A model generated the notes under the pieces. That model was not told the DNA's origin. It did no database searches and worked only from the letters and a program-made list of their open reading frames with translations. A stretch of DNA of 64,000 nucleotides from an uncultured Bacteroidales bacterium (GTDB taxonomy: Bacteria; Bacteroidota; Bacteroidia; Bacteroidales; F082), in contig ONJF01000002.1 in the NCBI GenBank assembly GCA_900318085.1, positions 124,001-188,000 on the forward strand, in the 5' to 3' direction. The number at the start of each line of letters is the position of its first letter. Within the stretch, counting starts at the first letter, position 1. A program made the translations under genes and the position numbers. Positions 6,914 through 15,902 of this stretch are shown in pieces.

Positions 6914-8701
6914 ATGCGAAAAGTAGTAACCAACTCGGATTTGAAAAAGGCCTTCGGCATGAAAGGCTTCTTCGGCACTTGTGTTGCTGGGCTTGCCTAT
7001 GGAGCGCTGGAGCTTGGAAAAATCAACCGTTTGTTTGATGGAGCTGCTGATTATCAGGGGCGTGAGTTCGCCGACCATCTGTTGGAGAACATGAACATCA
7101 CCATCGATGTCAGTGCGGATCAGTTGGAGAACATCCCAAAAGAAGGTGGCTTTGTCGTGGTCAGCAACCATCCATTCGGTGGCATTGAGGGTGTGATGCT
7201 CTTGAGTGCCATCGCCAAGGTGAGGCCCGACTTCAAAATCATGGCCAACTTCATCCTTTCGCATATCCCTAATCTCAAGGAGTGTTTCTTTGCCGTCAAC
7301 CCGTTCGAGAACAATCCCGAATGGAAGAGCAGTGTGAGCGGCATCAAAGGTGCCATTCAGCATATCGCTGCTGGCAATGGATTGGGCGTGTTCCCCGCTG
7401 GCGAGGTGTCGCGCTATCATGGCCATGACTTCCCGGAGGACCTGCCTTGGAGTACCTCCATCGCTCGTATCATCAAGAATGCAGGCGTTCCCGTAATCCC
7501 AGTTTTTTGGGAAGGACAAAACTCGAAGCTCTTTTATGCTCTCGACAAAATCCACACCATGCTTGGCACAGCCCGCTTGACACGAGAGCTTGCCAACAAG
7601 CATGACACCTGCTTCAACCTGCAAATTGGCAAGCCTATCATGCCGGCTGAAGTAGCACTCTATGAGAATCCCAAGGAGTTGGCGGCCTATCTGCGCTGCC
7701 GCTCCTATGCGCTTGAAGCGAACATTCCAACTCAAGCGGTTGAGAAGAAAGTGGCGGATTTGGAAGATATTGATGCTCCAACCGACTTGTCGCTCATGTT
7801 GAATGAGTTGGAAGCCATACGCGAGAAGGCGTTCTTGTATTCCACTTCCGACTATGACTGCTATCTGGCTGATTACGAGGATATACCTAACCTTATGCAC
7901 GAGATTGCCCGCCTGCGTGAGGAGACCTTCCGAGCTATAGGCGAGGGCACGGGCAAGAGCCTTGACCAAGATGAGTTTGACCGCCATTTCAAACAGATGA
8001 TTCTTTGGGACAAGGTGAAACAGAAGATAGCGGGTTGTTATCGTCTTGGCATCGGCAGCGAGATTATCCCAAAATATGGCATCAAAGGCTTTTATGTCAG
8101 CACTTTGGTGAATTTCGACGAGGCATTTGCGGAACACCTGTCGAACACCATAGAGTTGGGTAGGTCGTTTGTCACTTTGGAATACCAGAAGGAGGTGTTG
8201 CCTCTGATGCTGCTGCTGCGAGGTCTTTCCGATGTGGTGGTGCGTTATCCCGAGGCCAAGCATTTCATTGGGCCGGTGAGTATCAGCTCTTGGTACCCCA
8301 AGTTCTATATGAGCATGATCGTGAAATATGTCACGGAGAAGCATCCCGTGAGTGAGGAGCTCGCCCACATGGCCACGCCGATGACACCATTCCATGAAGA
8401 TTTCCTTAAGGTGGATGCAGATGTGTTGATGCAAGGCAATATGGATGGTATCGAGAAGTTTGACAAGTTCATGTTCCGATTGAGCAACGGCCAATACCGC
8501 CTGCCCACCTTGTTCAAGAAATATCTGAAACTTAACGCCAAGTTCCTCTGTTTCAATGTTGACCCCGATTTCAACGACACTTTGGACAGCCTGCTTTTCC
8601 TCACCTTCACCGACTTTCCCGAGGACGAAGTGATGCCGCTCTTCCGCGACAGCAGTGATGAAGAGAAGGAAATTGTCAGGAAACGATTCGGGTATATTTG
8701 A
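6914..8701 (+). CDS. Fused PlsC-like O-acyltransferase / OlsB-like N-acyltransferase (amino-lipid synthase type)
   Basis: The 595-residue protein has two halves. Residues ~70-270 are a PlsC-like acyltransferase with the active-site signature SNHPFGGIEG and the block FPAGEVSR. Residues ~310-560 resemble the GNAT-like N-acyltransferase of OlsB/hemolysin type (FRAIGEGTGKSLDQDEFD, then WDKVKQKIAGCYRLG). This order is that of OlsF, a bifunctional enzyme that makes ornithine lipid. In Bacteroides the two activities are encoded separately by glsB and glsA for glycine lipids. The product is probably an N,O-diacylated amino-acid lipid; the amino acid cannot be told from sequence. The start follows the promoter by 36 bases. 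Confidence 0.82.
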   Translation: MRKVVTNSDLKKAFGMKGFFGTCVAGLAYGALELGKINRLFDGAADYQGREFADHLLENMNITIDVSADQLENIPKEGGFVVVSNHPFGGIEGVMLLSAIAKVRPDFKIMANFILSHIPNLKECFFAVNPFENNPEWKSSVSGIKGAIQHIAAGNGLGVFPAGEVSRYHGHDFPEDLPWSTSIARIIKNAGVPVIPVFWEGQNSKLFYALDKIHTMLGTARLTRELANKHDTCFNLQIGKPIMPAEVALYENPKELAAYLRCRSYALEANIPTQAVEKKVADLEDIDAPTDLSLMLNELEAIREKAFLYSTSDYDCYLADYEDIPNLMHEIARLREETFRAIGEGTGKSLDQDEFDRHFKQMILWDKVKQKIAGCYRLGIGSEIIPKYGIKGFYVSTLVNFDEAFAEHLSNTIELGRSFVTLEYQKEVLPLMLLLRGLSDVVVRYPEAKHFIGPVSISSWYPKFYMSMIVKYVTEKHPVSEELAHMATPMTPFHEDFLKVDADVLMQGNMDGIEKFDKFMFRLSNGQYRLPTLFKKYLKLNAKFLCFNVDPDFNDTLDSLLFLTFTDFPEDEVMPLFRDSSDEEKEIVRKRFGYI

Positions 8702-8705
8702 TTTT

Positions 8706-8792
8706 CACGCAGAATACGCAGAATGCGCTGAACCTACCGGACGCAAACTTTGCGTCGCTTCGCGTTTCCCATAGTTCTGCGATTTCTGCGTG
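8706..8792. repeat. Palindromic interspersed element with internal hairpin, family B
   Basis: Arms CACGCAGAATACGCAGAA (8706-8723) and TTCTGCGATTTCTGCGTG (8775-8792) are inverted repeats with two mismatches. Inside is the perfect hairpin GACGCAAA/TTTGCGTC (8740-8756). It fills the gap between two convergent genes, without a T-run. Confidence 0.75.
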
Positions 8793-8801
8793 CTAAAAAT
8801 A

Positions 8802-9359
8802 TTATTCCTCTGATTCTTCTTCGATAGTCTGCGCAAAGAAAGTGAAGTTTACTTTGCCGTAGTGACGTTGTTCCATGAAGTGAGGATGCTCTTCAAAGTT
8901 TTGGCTCTTGTCGTGTTCCAATACGAACATTCCGCCTTCGCGTAAAAGGTTGCGTTCAAAAATGAGTTGTATTAACGTTTCGTAATGTTCGCAGTCGTAA
9001 GGCGGGTCGGCAAAGACGAGGTCATATTGCATCTGGTGCTTGTCAAGGAAACGGAACACATCGGAACGGACCACAAGCAACTCCTTCATGTTGAGTTTGT
9101 TGGCGGTCTCTCGAATGAATTTCACGCAGCCGAAGTCCTGGTCGACAGACACTACCTTGGGACAGCCTCTTGAGACCAGTTCGTAAGAGATGTTGCCTGT
9201 GCCAGCAAACAAGTCCAAGGCTTCGGTCTCCTCGAAGTCGAAGTGGTTCTCAATGATGTTAAACAGGCTCTCCTTGGCCATGTCGGTGGTGGGGCGTACA
9301 GGCAAGTTGTTGGGTGCGGTGATTTGCCGCCGTTGATATCTTCCTCTGATGATTCTCAT
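8802..9359 (-). CDS. rsmD: 16S rRNA (guanine(966)-N(2))-methyltransferase RsmD
   Basis: The 185-residue protein starts MRIIRGRYQRRQI with the RPTTDMAKESLFNII block of RsmD. It has the SAM motif ALDLFAGTGNISYE and the catalytic DPPY motif (VFADPPYD) for base N-methylation. It methylates G966 of 16S rRNA during 30S assembly. It overlaps the upstream DUF3822 gene by 4 bases, indicating translational coupling. Confidence 0.95.
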   Translation of the reverse strand: MRIIRGRYQRRQITAPNNLPVRPTTDMAKESLFNIIENHFDFEETEALDLFAGTGNISYELVSRGCPKVVSVDQDFGCVKFIRETANKLNMKELLVVRSDVFRFLDKHQMQYDLVFADPPYDCEHYETLIQLIFERNLLREGGMFVLEHDKSQNFEEHPHFMEQRHYGKVNFTFFAQTIEEESEE

Positions 9360-10207
9360 CTTAATGCTTGGTAAAGAAGGTGATAGTATGGGAAAGGCAC
9401 CTCGTCAAGCGACTTGCTAACTAGAAGTGCGTGTGGGTCTGTCACAAAGCTGATGTCTTTGATATAGCGTCCGCAGAGGTCTATGATCTCGGATGCCGGA
9501 CGGATGAGGCCAGAGAAGCAAACGGGGATGTCATGGCCTGCCATACCGTTTTGTTCCATCGCAAACAAAAGGAAATAAGCGAAGTCTTCTTTGGTGACGA
9601 ACTTAAAGTTGTTGAAGAACAACAGATTCCCCTCTTTTTTGATCATCATGTCGAAGTCGCGGTTGTTGACATGCACGAACACACTAGTCTCGTTGCCGTT
9701 TTTCATTGCACTGTCGATGAACAGGGTAGTGGAATGGATGCATTTGGCGTCTTTCCATTTATTCAACACCATGTCGCGCAGGCTTTTTTGCCAAGCAAAG
9801 ACATTGTAGCAAGCAACGGTCTCCAGTCGTTCTGATGTGACGGTAGATCCTTCTGGGATTTGGAAGGTAAAGTCGAGGTGCTTGGCTTGCTCGGATTCAT
9901 CGAACAAGGGTTCGGGGACCAAGGTGCACAAGCGGTTGGCAACGAGACAAGTCACAGACAGAAATGCCTTGTTGTTCAGGCCTTTCGATTCGAGTGCGCG
10001 TTCCAAGGTGTGGAAAAGGTCGCCGCTATCGTTCAGGAGGTCCGACTGGTAGCATTCCAAGGCGATGAGGGTGTGGCTCTCATTGTCGAGAAGGGCAAAA
10101 GAAAGACCACCCAATGAGAATTGGATGGCCATTCTGTATTGCGATGACTTCTCGGCATCAAACTCCTCGCCGAATTGGGAGATGTAAGGGTTCAATGATG
10201 CCGCCAT
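9356..10207 (-). CDS. DUF3822 family protein
   Basis: The 283-residue protein matches the Bacteroidota DUF3822 family, which recurs upstream of rsmD. It has an actin/ASKHA-like pattern of short beta strands (MAIQFSLGGLSFALLDN; ETSVFVHVNNRDFDMMI) but no clear catalytic motif. It is cytoplasmic, with no signal peptide. Its position between a membrane-anchored protein gene and rsmD suggests one operon; function is unknown. Confidence 0.85.
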   Translation of the reverse strand: MAASLNPYISQFGEEFDAEKSSQYRMAIQFSLGGLSFALLDNESHTLIALECYQSDLLNDSGDLFHTLERALESKGLNNKAFLSVTCLVANRLCTLVPEPLFDESEQAKHLDFTFQIPEGSTVTSERLETVACYNVFAWQKSLRDMVLNKWKDAKCIHSTTLFIDSAMKNGNETSVFVHVNNRDFDMMIKKEGNLLFFNNFKFVTKEDFAYFLLFAMEQNGMAGHDIPVCFSGLIRPASEIIDLCGRYIKDISFVTDPHALLVSKSLDEVPFPYYHLLYQALR

Positions 10208-10220
10208 TCATCTTGTCGGT

Positions 10221-10874
10221 TTAGAGTTCAACCTCCTTCTCCCAGTTGCCGTCTGTGGAGGCTTCATCCATTGATCCAACTTTTAGACCGGCATAACGGT
10301 TGATGTTTTCCTTCTCGGCCTTGGCGTTGTCACGACGTTGGTTCCATTCTTTCTCGCTGAAACCTGCTCCTGGAGTAGCCAGATAGACCTCGTAGGGCAC
10401 TCTTGCTTCGAATACCGGAATCTTGATGACTTCGTTGCGGATGATGGTGCCCGCTTCAAGTTCAAACATTTCGTTGTTGGGAGCGAAAGGCACGTACTTG
10501 ATGTCGGCGATGTTGAAGTCTTGTCTGGCGCCCTTGAGGGAGTCCATGACCTTAGAAAAGCCTATGGTGTCGTTGATGGTGCGCGTGAAGGTGGTGTCGG
10601 TCGGGTCGGGAACGATTTTCACGATCGGGATTTCTGCGGTTTGGCAGAATTGGATCAACGAGTCGAAGTCAGCCGTGTACTTATTGTTGGCGTTCTTGTA
10701 GAGCACTTCGGCATTGCGGATGTCGACGAGGCGCTCGACGACTTGTTTCTCACGCATCGTTTGCTCGTTTTTGAACTTGATGGGAGCTTGGATGCTCTTG
10801 ACAACTTGCCATGCTAAAAGCACGATGATGGCAAACAGAATGATGTTGATGATGATGGATAATCCTTTTTTCAT
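10221..10874 (-). CDS. Single-pass membrane protein, function unknown
   Basis: The 217-residue protein has one N-terminal transmembrane helix (residues ~5-25, IIINIILFAIIVLLAWQVV) and a periplasmic region. The segment EKQVVERLVDIRNAEVLYKN followed by TADFDSLIQF is characteristic of a conserved Bacteroidota family without known function. It is first of a three-gene minus-strand operon with DUF3822 and rsmD. Confidence 0.8.
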   Translation of the reverse strand: MKKGLSIIINIILFAIIVLLAWQVVKSIQAPIKFKNEQTMREKQVVERLVDIRNAEVLYKNANNKYTADFDSLIQFCQTAEIPIVKIVPDPTDTTFTRTINDTIGFSKVMDSLKGARQDFNIADIKYVPFAPNNEMFELEAGTIIRNEVIKIPVFEARVPYEVYLATPGAGFSEKEWNQRRDNAKAEKENINRYAGLKVGSMDEASTDGNWEKEVEL

Positions 10875-10916
10875 TGTAGTATGATTTTCTAATTATTTAC
10901 TTCTTCTGATTGGCCG

Positions 10917-10924
10917 CAAAGTTA
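10917..10924 (-). promoter_or_regulatory. -7 box (TAACTTTG) for the 10.9-8.8 kb operon
   Basis: The minus strand reads TAACTTTG at 10924-10917. A TTTG lies 22 bases upstream (10950-10947), slightly beyond the usual spacing. Confidence 0.5.
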
Positions 10925-10966
10925 GGATTTTTTCTTTTATGTAGGCCAAAAAAAATCGTTTTGAAA

Positions 10967-11368
10967 TCAAAAATGGATTTTATGGAAGTTTAAATATTTG
11001 TCATCCAAATACTTGCGAATCTTATCGGCGAGGACAATGAAAACCTGTAGCTCGTTTTTTTCTAGCCAATCAGTGGCATCGTCGTCGCGATTGATGGCTT
11101 TTGCGAAGGCTAGGTTGACCGTAAAATGGTTTTTGACGAGCCATTCTTCAGCTTTTGCCTCCTTGTCGATGACGCTGTCGATGGCAGCCAGATGGGGGAA
11201 TCCGTGTTCCATGAGCCAGTCTTTGGCCTCATGGTCGCCTTGAATGGTGTTGCTCAAGGCACCCAGTTCGGGATAGCCGTTGCGCATCAGCCACTCGAAG
11301 AACTCTTCTCCGCCAGGTTCGAAGGTACAGCCGAAAGCCATCAGTATTTTTACGGGGTATCGGGTCAT
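10967..11368 (-). CDS. Small cytoplasmic protein of unknown function
   Basis: From ATG 11368 the product is 133 residues (MTRYPVKILMAFGCTFEPGG). Three short related segments follow (LGALSNTIQGDHEAKDWLM; LAAIDSVIDKEAKAEEWLV; LAFAKAINRDDDATDWLEK), so the protein is built from ~28-residue helical repeats. An alternative start is ATG 11341. No known family was recognised. The upstream -7 box at 11403-11396 supports the shorter start over the 204-residue open frame. Confidence 0.7.
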   Translation of the reverse strand: MTRYPVKILMAFGCTFEPGGEEFFEWLMRNGYPELGALSNTIQGDHEAKDWLMEHGFPHLAAIDSVIDKEAKAEEWLVKNHFTVNLAFAKAINRDDDATDWLEKNELQVFIVLADKIRKYLDDKYLNFHKIHF

Positions 11369-11395
11369 TGGTATTCGTCCAAACCGTTTTCGCCG

Positions 11396-11433
11396 CAAAG
11401 ATACGCACAATTCAAATAGATTTTTTATTTTTG
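11396..11433. promoter_or_regulatory. Divergent promoter pair
   Basis: On the minus strand TATCTTTG (11403-11396) serves the helical-repeat gene. On the plus strand TATTTTTG (11426-11433) serves the AMP nucleosidase gene. The two -7 boxes are only 22 bases apart, so the promoters must overlap. Confidence 0.65.
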
Positions 11434-11452
11434 CACAAATATTTGAAAGCAA

Positions 11453-12223
11453 ATGAAAACCAAGCAAGAAATAGTTGAAAACTGGCTGCCGCGCTATACG
11501 GGTCTGCCCTTGGATCAGTTTGGTAAATATATCCTGTTGACCAATTTCCAGAATTATGTGGATCGTTTTGCCGAATGGCAAGGTGTGGAAGTCATTGGCC
11601 GCGACCGTTCGATGCCATGCGCTACCGACGGAGAAATCACCATCATTAATTTCAGCATGGGTAGCGCCAACGCCGCCACCATTATGGATCTGCTGACTGC
11701 CATTCAGCCGAAAGCGGTGTTGTTTTTGGGAAAATGTGGTGGTGTGAAGAAAATCAACAAGGTAGGCGATCTCATTCTTCCCATTGCAGCCATCCGAGGC
11801 GAAGGTACTTCAAACGACTATTTCCCTCCAGAGGTGCCTGCGCTTCCGGCATTTAGTCTCGAAAAAGCCATCTCTACTACTATCCGCGACTATGGCCGTG
11901 ACTACTGGACGGGCACGGTCTATACCACCAACCGCCGTGTGTGGGAACATGACGACGAGTTCAAGGACTATCTGCGCAAAATCCGTTGTATGGCCGTGGA
12001 TATGGAAACTGCGACTATTTTCTCGGTCGGCTTCCATAATGAAATCCCAACGGGAGCACTGCTTTTAGTGTCTGACAACCCTATGGTGCCCGAAGGTGTC
12101 AAGACCGAGGAGAGCGACAAAGTGGTCAGCAAGAACTTTGTCGGTGAGCACCTGCGCATCGGTATTGACTCTCTTCGACAACTTATCAATAATGGTATCA
12201 CCGTCAAGCACCTGAAGTTCTGA
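11453..12223 (+). CDS. amn: AMP nucleosidase (short Bacteroidota type)
   Basis: The 256-residue protein belongs to the purine nucleoside phosphorylase/nucleosidase superfamily (FLGKCGGVKKINKVGDLILP, then CMAVDMETATIFSVGF with the nucleobase/ribose-binding Glu-rich strand, and LLLVSDNPMVPEGVK). Bacteroidota proteins of this length and sequence are annotated as AMP nucleosidase, which hydrolyses AMP to adenine and ribose 5-phosphate. It is shorter than the E. coli enzyme, which has an extra N-terminal domain. Its stop codon overlaps the holA start by one base. Confidence 0.88.
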   Translation: MKTKQEIVENWLPRYTGLPLDQFGKYILLTNFQNYVDRFAEWQGVEVIGRDRSMPCATDGEITIINFSMGSANAATIMDLLTAIQPKAVLFLGKCGGVKKINKVGDLILPIAAIRGEGTSNDYFPPEVPALPAFSLEKAISTTIRDYGRDYWTGTVYTTNRRVWEHDDEFKDYLRKIRCMAVDMETATIFSVGFHNEIPTGALLLVSDNPMVPEGVKTEESDKVVSKNFVGEHLRIGIDSLRQLINNGITVKHLKF

Positions 12224-13221
12224 TGAATTACGACCAGATCCTTTCCGACATTCACAAAAAGAATTTCGCGCCTGTCTATTTCCTTACAGGTGACGAACCC
12301 TATTTCATTGACATGATCTCGGACACCATCGAGAACGAAGCATTGGACGAGGCCGATCGTGCCTTCAACCAAATTGTGCTCTATGGCCGCGATGTCGATG
12401 TGGAGACTATTGCCAACCATGCCCGTAGTTTCCCGATGATGGGTGAGCGTATGGTGGTCATCGTCAAAGAGGCACAAGATGTGAAAAACTTGGAAGAGTT
12501 TGAGAAATATCTTGACACTATCCCGGAAACCACCCTTCTTGTCTTCGCCTATAAATACAAGAAGTTCGACAAGCGCAAGACCTTGGCCAAGAAGATTGAC
12601 AAGAAAGGTGTTTGGTTTGAGTCGAAGAAACTGTACGACAGCAATATTCCGGGATGGATTCAGAATTACCTGAAGGGTGAAGGCTATTCCATCACGCCCA
12701 AGGCCAACCAGATGCTGGCCGATTATCTCGGCACCGACCTCCATAAAATTGCCAACGAGTTGAAGAAACTCATCATCGCCTTGCCCAAAAAGAAAAGCAT
12801 CGATGATGCAGATGTGGAACGCAACATTGGCATTTCAAAGGATTATAATGGCTTCGAGCTGCAAAACGCCATCGGCAGTCGCGATGTGCTGAAAGCCAAC
12901 CGCATCGTCAACTATTTTGGCGATAACGGGAAAGATAATCCGTTGTTGGTTACGGTGATAACATTGTATGGTTATTTCACGAAGCTCATCAAACTGCACA
13001 CCACGCAAGACAAATCGCAGGGTAATCTGGCCAGCGTGTTGGGGGTGAATCCTTTTTTTGTCAAGGATTATCTTGCTGCTGCGCGCAACTATCCGCCTGC
13101 AACCTGCATCCGATGCATCTCCATCCTCCGCGAGTTCGACCTGAAGTCGAAAGGCTATGAGAGCGGGGATGTGAGTGAGAAGGATTTGTACAGGGAAATG
13201 ATATTCAAATTAATGCATTGA
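12223..13221 (+). CDS. holA: DNA polymerase III subunit delta
   Basis: The 332-residue protein shows the HolA pattern. The N-terminal FAPVYFLTGDEPYFIDMISD is the degenerate nucleotide-binding region of the clamp-loader delta subunit, which opens the sliding clamp. The central LGTDLHKIANELKKLIIA and the C-terminal NPFFVKDYLAAARNYPP are conserved collar-domain blocks. It is translated from an ATG overlapping the amn stop. Confidence 0.92.
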   Translation: MNYDQILSDIHKKNFAPVYFLTGDEPYFIDMISDTIENEALDEADRAFNQIVLYGRDVDVETIANHARSFPMMGERMVVIVKEAQDVKNLEEFEKYLDTIPETTLLVFAYKYKKFDKRKTLAKKIDKKGVWFESKKLYDSNIPGWIQNYLKGEGYSITPKANQMLADYLGTDLHKIANELKKLIIALPKKKSIDDADVERNIGISKDYNGFELQNAIGSRDVLKANRIVNYFGDNGKDNPLLVTVITLYGYFTKLIKLHTTQDKSQGNLASVLGVNPFFVKDYLAAARNYPPATCIRCISILREFDLKSKGYESGDVSEKDLYREMIFKLMH

Positions 13222-13308
13222 CTACGAGACGCGAGACTACGGGACTGCGAGTCCTTTGACAAGTTCATGAACTCGCCCCGTAGTCTCGTGTCTCGCAGTC
13301 CCGTAGTC
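13220..13308. repeat. Imperfect inverted repeat built from GACTACGGGACTGCGAG modules, family C
   Basis: The block starts on the holA stop codon. Its two ends read GACTACG...GCGAGACTACGGGACTG and the inverse (13276-13308), around the centre TTCATGAA (13264-13271). It ends 8 bases before the dtd start, so it forms the whole intergenic region. Confidence 0.75.
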
Positions 13309-13316
13309 AAAAGAAT

Positions 13317-13769
13317 ATGAGAATAGTAGCACAACGAGTAACTCATGCTTCCGTCACGATTGACGGTAAAGTGAAATCGGAAATCGGCCTTGGAATGCTG
13401 GTTTTGCTTGGCATTGAAGAAGCCGACAACGAAGAGGATGTGGAATGGTTGTGTCAAAAACTGACCAAACTCCGCATTTTCGACGACGGCAACGACTCGA
13501 TGAACTTCGACATCAACCAAGTCGGCGGTTCGTTCCTCGTGGTGAGCCAGTTCACCCTTCACGCCCTGACCAAGAAAGGCAACCGACCGAGTTTCATCCG
13601 TGCCGCCCGTCCCGAGCAGGCCATCCCGCTTTATGAACTGTTTTTGAAGCGCTTGGCTGAAATTTCTGGCCGCGAAGTGCAAAGCGGCGAATTCGGTGCC
13701 ATGATGGAGGTCGAGTTGCTGAATGATGGTCCTGTGACGATCATCATGGACTCGAAAAGACGCGAATAG
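13317..13769 (+). CDS. dtd: D-aminoacyl-tRNA deacylase
   Basis: The 150-residue protein is full-length DTD. It opens MRIVAQRVTHASVTI and carries the two active-site motifs: SQFTL (FLVVSQFTLHA) and the C-terminal Gly-Pro motif NDGPVTIIMDSK. It hydrolyses D-amino acids and Gly-tRNA(Ala) mischarges from tRNA. It may be read through from holA across the repeat. Confidence 0.95.
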   Translation: MRIVAQRVTHASVTIDGKVKSEIGLGMLVLLGIEEADNEEDVEWLCQKLTKLRIFDDGNDSMNFDINQVGGSFLVVSQFTLHALTKKGNRPSFIRAARPEQAIPLYELFLKRLAEISGREVQSGEFGAMMEVELLNDGPVTIIMDSKRRE

Positions 13770-13786
13770 TTTTCTCGCACGAAAAC

Positions 13787-15859
13787 CTATTCCACCACAA
13801 TCTTCCGCGTTTCGTTTCCCATTTTCACGAAATACAACCCCTGCGGCAATTCCACTTTTGTTTTGCCCTCGATTTTCTTGGTTAAAACAGTTTGTCCCAA
13901 AGTATTGGTGATGACGAGCATCCCCTGGCCTTCAATTGTCACGCTGCTGTTGGAAGGGTTGGGAAATACCTTGAAGATGCTTTGACGATTCTCGTTAATC
14001 TGGTCTGGCATTGTGCTAAACACTGCTGCTGGACTTGAAGGCGAAGCGTAATGCGACCGTGTCTCCTTCTTGCGTTGTGTGAAGGTGTAGGAGGTGCTCT
14101 GCGTCAGGCCTTCAAATATAGGTGAGGACTGCCAGTCTCCACCGTCGATATTGTATTCTCCGTCTTCAATGGCGACAAGCGTGATGCTCGTATCGGTGTT
14201 GCTCTCCATTTGAGGTGCATCGGGCATGGCCTGTTCTGCCTTTTTGATAGGACCGAAATAGGGCGAAGTTAGTGTCCCTGTGCAGTTTGCGGCAGTGACT
14301 TGCACACAAATCCTTTCGAAAATATCGTCTTCAGTCAAGGTGTAGGTTGAGTCAACGGCGCCTTCGATGGGTGTCGTGCCTCTCCACCATTGGTAGTCCA
14401 GCGTGCCAAGGTCAGGAATGGATGGTGTGGAATTCAGATTCGTTTCTGTGGTCAAAGTCTCTCCGAAGAAAGGTTCGCCTATAATAATGACTTCTCCGAT
14501 TAATTCAGGCACGATACTATCGTTTAAAGCGCTTTCTATAGCTCCATAGGCGTTCAATCTCCTTCCCGAGGCTACCAATCCATCGAGCGAAAGCAGATGG
14601 TCGGCTCCGTTAAGCAGGTGATATTTCATGATAAGACTGAAATGAGCAGGGTCGTCTTTGCAGTCTTGCATCATTTCTTCGGGTAAGGCCGCATACATCA
14701 ACGCGATGGTGCCAGCGACTTGTGGGGTGGCCATCGAGGTTCCAGTCATATTGCCGTAATTGTTGTTAGGAAGTGTAGAATAGATGGATGTGCCGGGTGC
14801 ACCAATGTCAATGTTGTTGACACCATATCCAGCACTTCCATATTTTTCGTCGGAAGAAGTGGTGTTGGTGATGCCTATGAGATAATTTCCAGGACAGGCG
14901 GATGGGACATCACCCACCACATCAACATTCACATTCATGTTGGGACCAGCCCCACAACTCAATATGCCGACATCGCCCATCTCATCATACATCGCGCACC
15001 AAATGGGATAGTCGTTAGGGTCGCCGTAGTCAACTCCAAAAGACGAGTTGGTGGCTACGATGAAGGCGCCTTCTTCGCCCTGGGTCTCATTGTAACGAGC
15101 CCTCATCTCCAATGCGTATGCATAAGCTTCCACAACAATGGACTCGTCGCCCGAGCTGCCTGCGATGGGCATGACTTTCACATTCCAATTCACACCGCAC
15201 ACGCCTTTCTCGTTGTTTCCGACAGCGCCAACGATACCCGAAACATGGGTGCCATGGTTGTTGCTGCTGACATAGCCGTTGTGGTTGTAAGCATTCCAAC
15301 CGTGGAAGTCATCAATATAGCCGTTACCATCGTCATCGATGCCGTTATATGGGATTTCGCGGGTGTTTATCCAGCAATTCAGGTCTTCATGGGTCCAATC
15401 AGCACCTCCGTCGATGACGGCCACCACGATGGTGTCGCCCGTTGCCGTGACACCGCCCGTGGTGAATTCCTCCCAGGCTTGTGGCAGGTTCATAATGGCA
15501 GGTGCCCATTGTTGGTAATAATAAGGATCGTCTGGAATCGCTTCGCGTAACGTGATATTGGTATGGTTGTTTTGGATGACACGGACATCTTTGTTGGCAG
15601 CCAATCGGTGCATTTTGTCTTCTCTGGGTCCTTTGTTGCCTGCGGTTTCAAAAAGCCAGATGTTCAGCCTTTCGGATAACAGTCTTTTCGGTTGGATGTC
15701 CATACCGGTATTGACGGCAAAGGTCGAAGCGTCAACACCTTGCTCCAACCAAATGATGAACTCATTTTCAACATGGTTGGCAGATTGTTGTGTTTGTGGC
15801 TCTTGTGCGTAGGACAACACGGACAAAAGCGCCAGTACTAAAAGGATTGTGCGTTTCAT
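13787..15859 (-). CDS. Subtilisin-like S8 peptidase exported by T9SS
   Basis: The 690-residue protein has a signal peptide (MKRTILLVLALLSVLSYAQ) and a propeptide-like segment to ~residue 110. The catalytic triad is visible: Asp150 (VAVIDGGAD), His202 (NNHGTHVSG) and Ser375 (MTGTSMATPQ), with the oxyanion Asn at ~271. An acidic DDDGNGYIDDF loop around 175-185 probably binds calcium. Residues ~460-540 look like an immunoglobulin-like domain, and the last ~75 residues are a T9SS sorting domain (VFPNPSNSSVTIEG, QGLYFVKM). It is a surface or secreted protease, perhaps for nutrient acquisition. It converges on dtd. Confidence 0.93.
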   Translation of the reverse strand: MKRTILLVLALLSVLSYAQEPQTQQSANHVENEFIIWLEQGVDASTFAVNTGMDIQPKRLLSERLNIWLFETAGNKGPREDKMHRLAANKDVRVIQNNHTNITLREAIPDDPYYYQQWAPAIMNLPQAWEEFTTGGVTATGDTIVVAVIDGGADWTHEDLNCWINTREIPYNGIDDDGNGYIDDFHGWNAYNHNGYVSSNNHGTHVSGIVGAVGNNEKGVCGVNWNVKVMPIAGSSGDESIVVEAYAYALEMRARYNETQGEEGAFIVATNSSFGVDYGDPNDYPIWCAMYDEMGDVGILSCGAGPNMNVNVDVVGDVPSACPGNYLIGITNTTSSDEKYGSAGYGVNNIDIGAPGTSIYSTLPNNNYGNMTGTSMATPQVAGTIALMYAALPEEMMQDCKDDPAHFSLIMKYHLLNGADHLLSLDGLVASGRRLNAYGAIESALNDSIVPELIGEVIIIGEPFFGETLTTETNLNSTPSIPDLGTLDYQWWRGTTPIEGAVDSTYTLTEDDIFERICVQVTAANCTGTLTSPYFGPIKKAEQAMPDAPQMESNTDTSITLVAIEDGEYNIDGGDWQSSPIFEGLTQSTSYTFTQRKKETRSHYASPSSPAAVFSTMPDQINENRQSIFKVFPNPSNSSVTIEGQGMLVITNTLGQTVLTKKIEGKTKVELPQGLYFVKMGNETRKIVVE

Positions 15860-15902
15860 GTTAGATTAAATTGGATGATAGTGATAGTTTGAATAGTGAC
15901 GG

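Noticed and set aside
6905-8494. 529-residue minus-strand frame antisense to the fused acyltransferase
   Set aside because: Long but without family motifs or promoter; it mirrors codon structure of the real gene.
8706-8792. Repeat elements as a CRISPR array
   Set aside because: Copies are single, palindromic and not regularly spaced; no cas genes are present.
13220-13308. Inverted repeat as a transcription terminator of holA
   Set aside because: There is no T-run after the stem, and dtd follows within 8 bases.
14720-15550. 276-residue plus-strand frame inside the S8 peptidase gene
   Set aside because: The minus strand encodes a complete catalytic triad; the plus frame has no motif.
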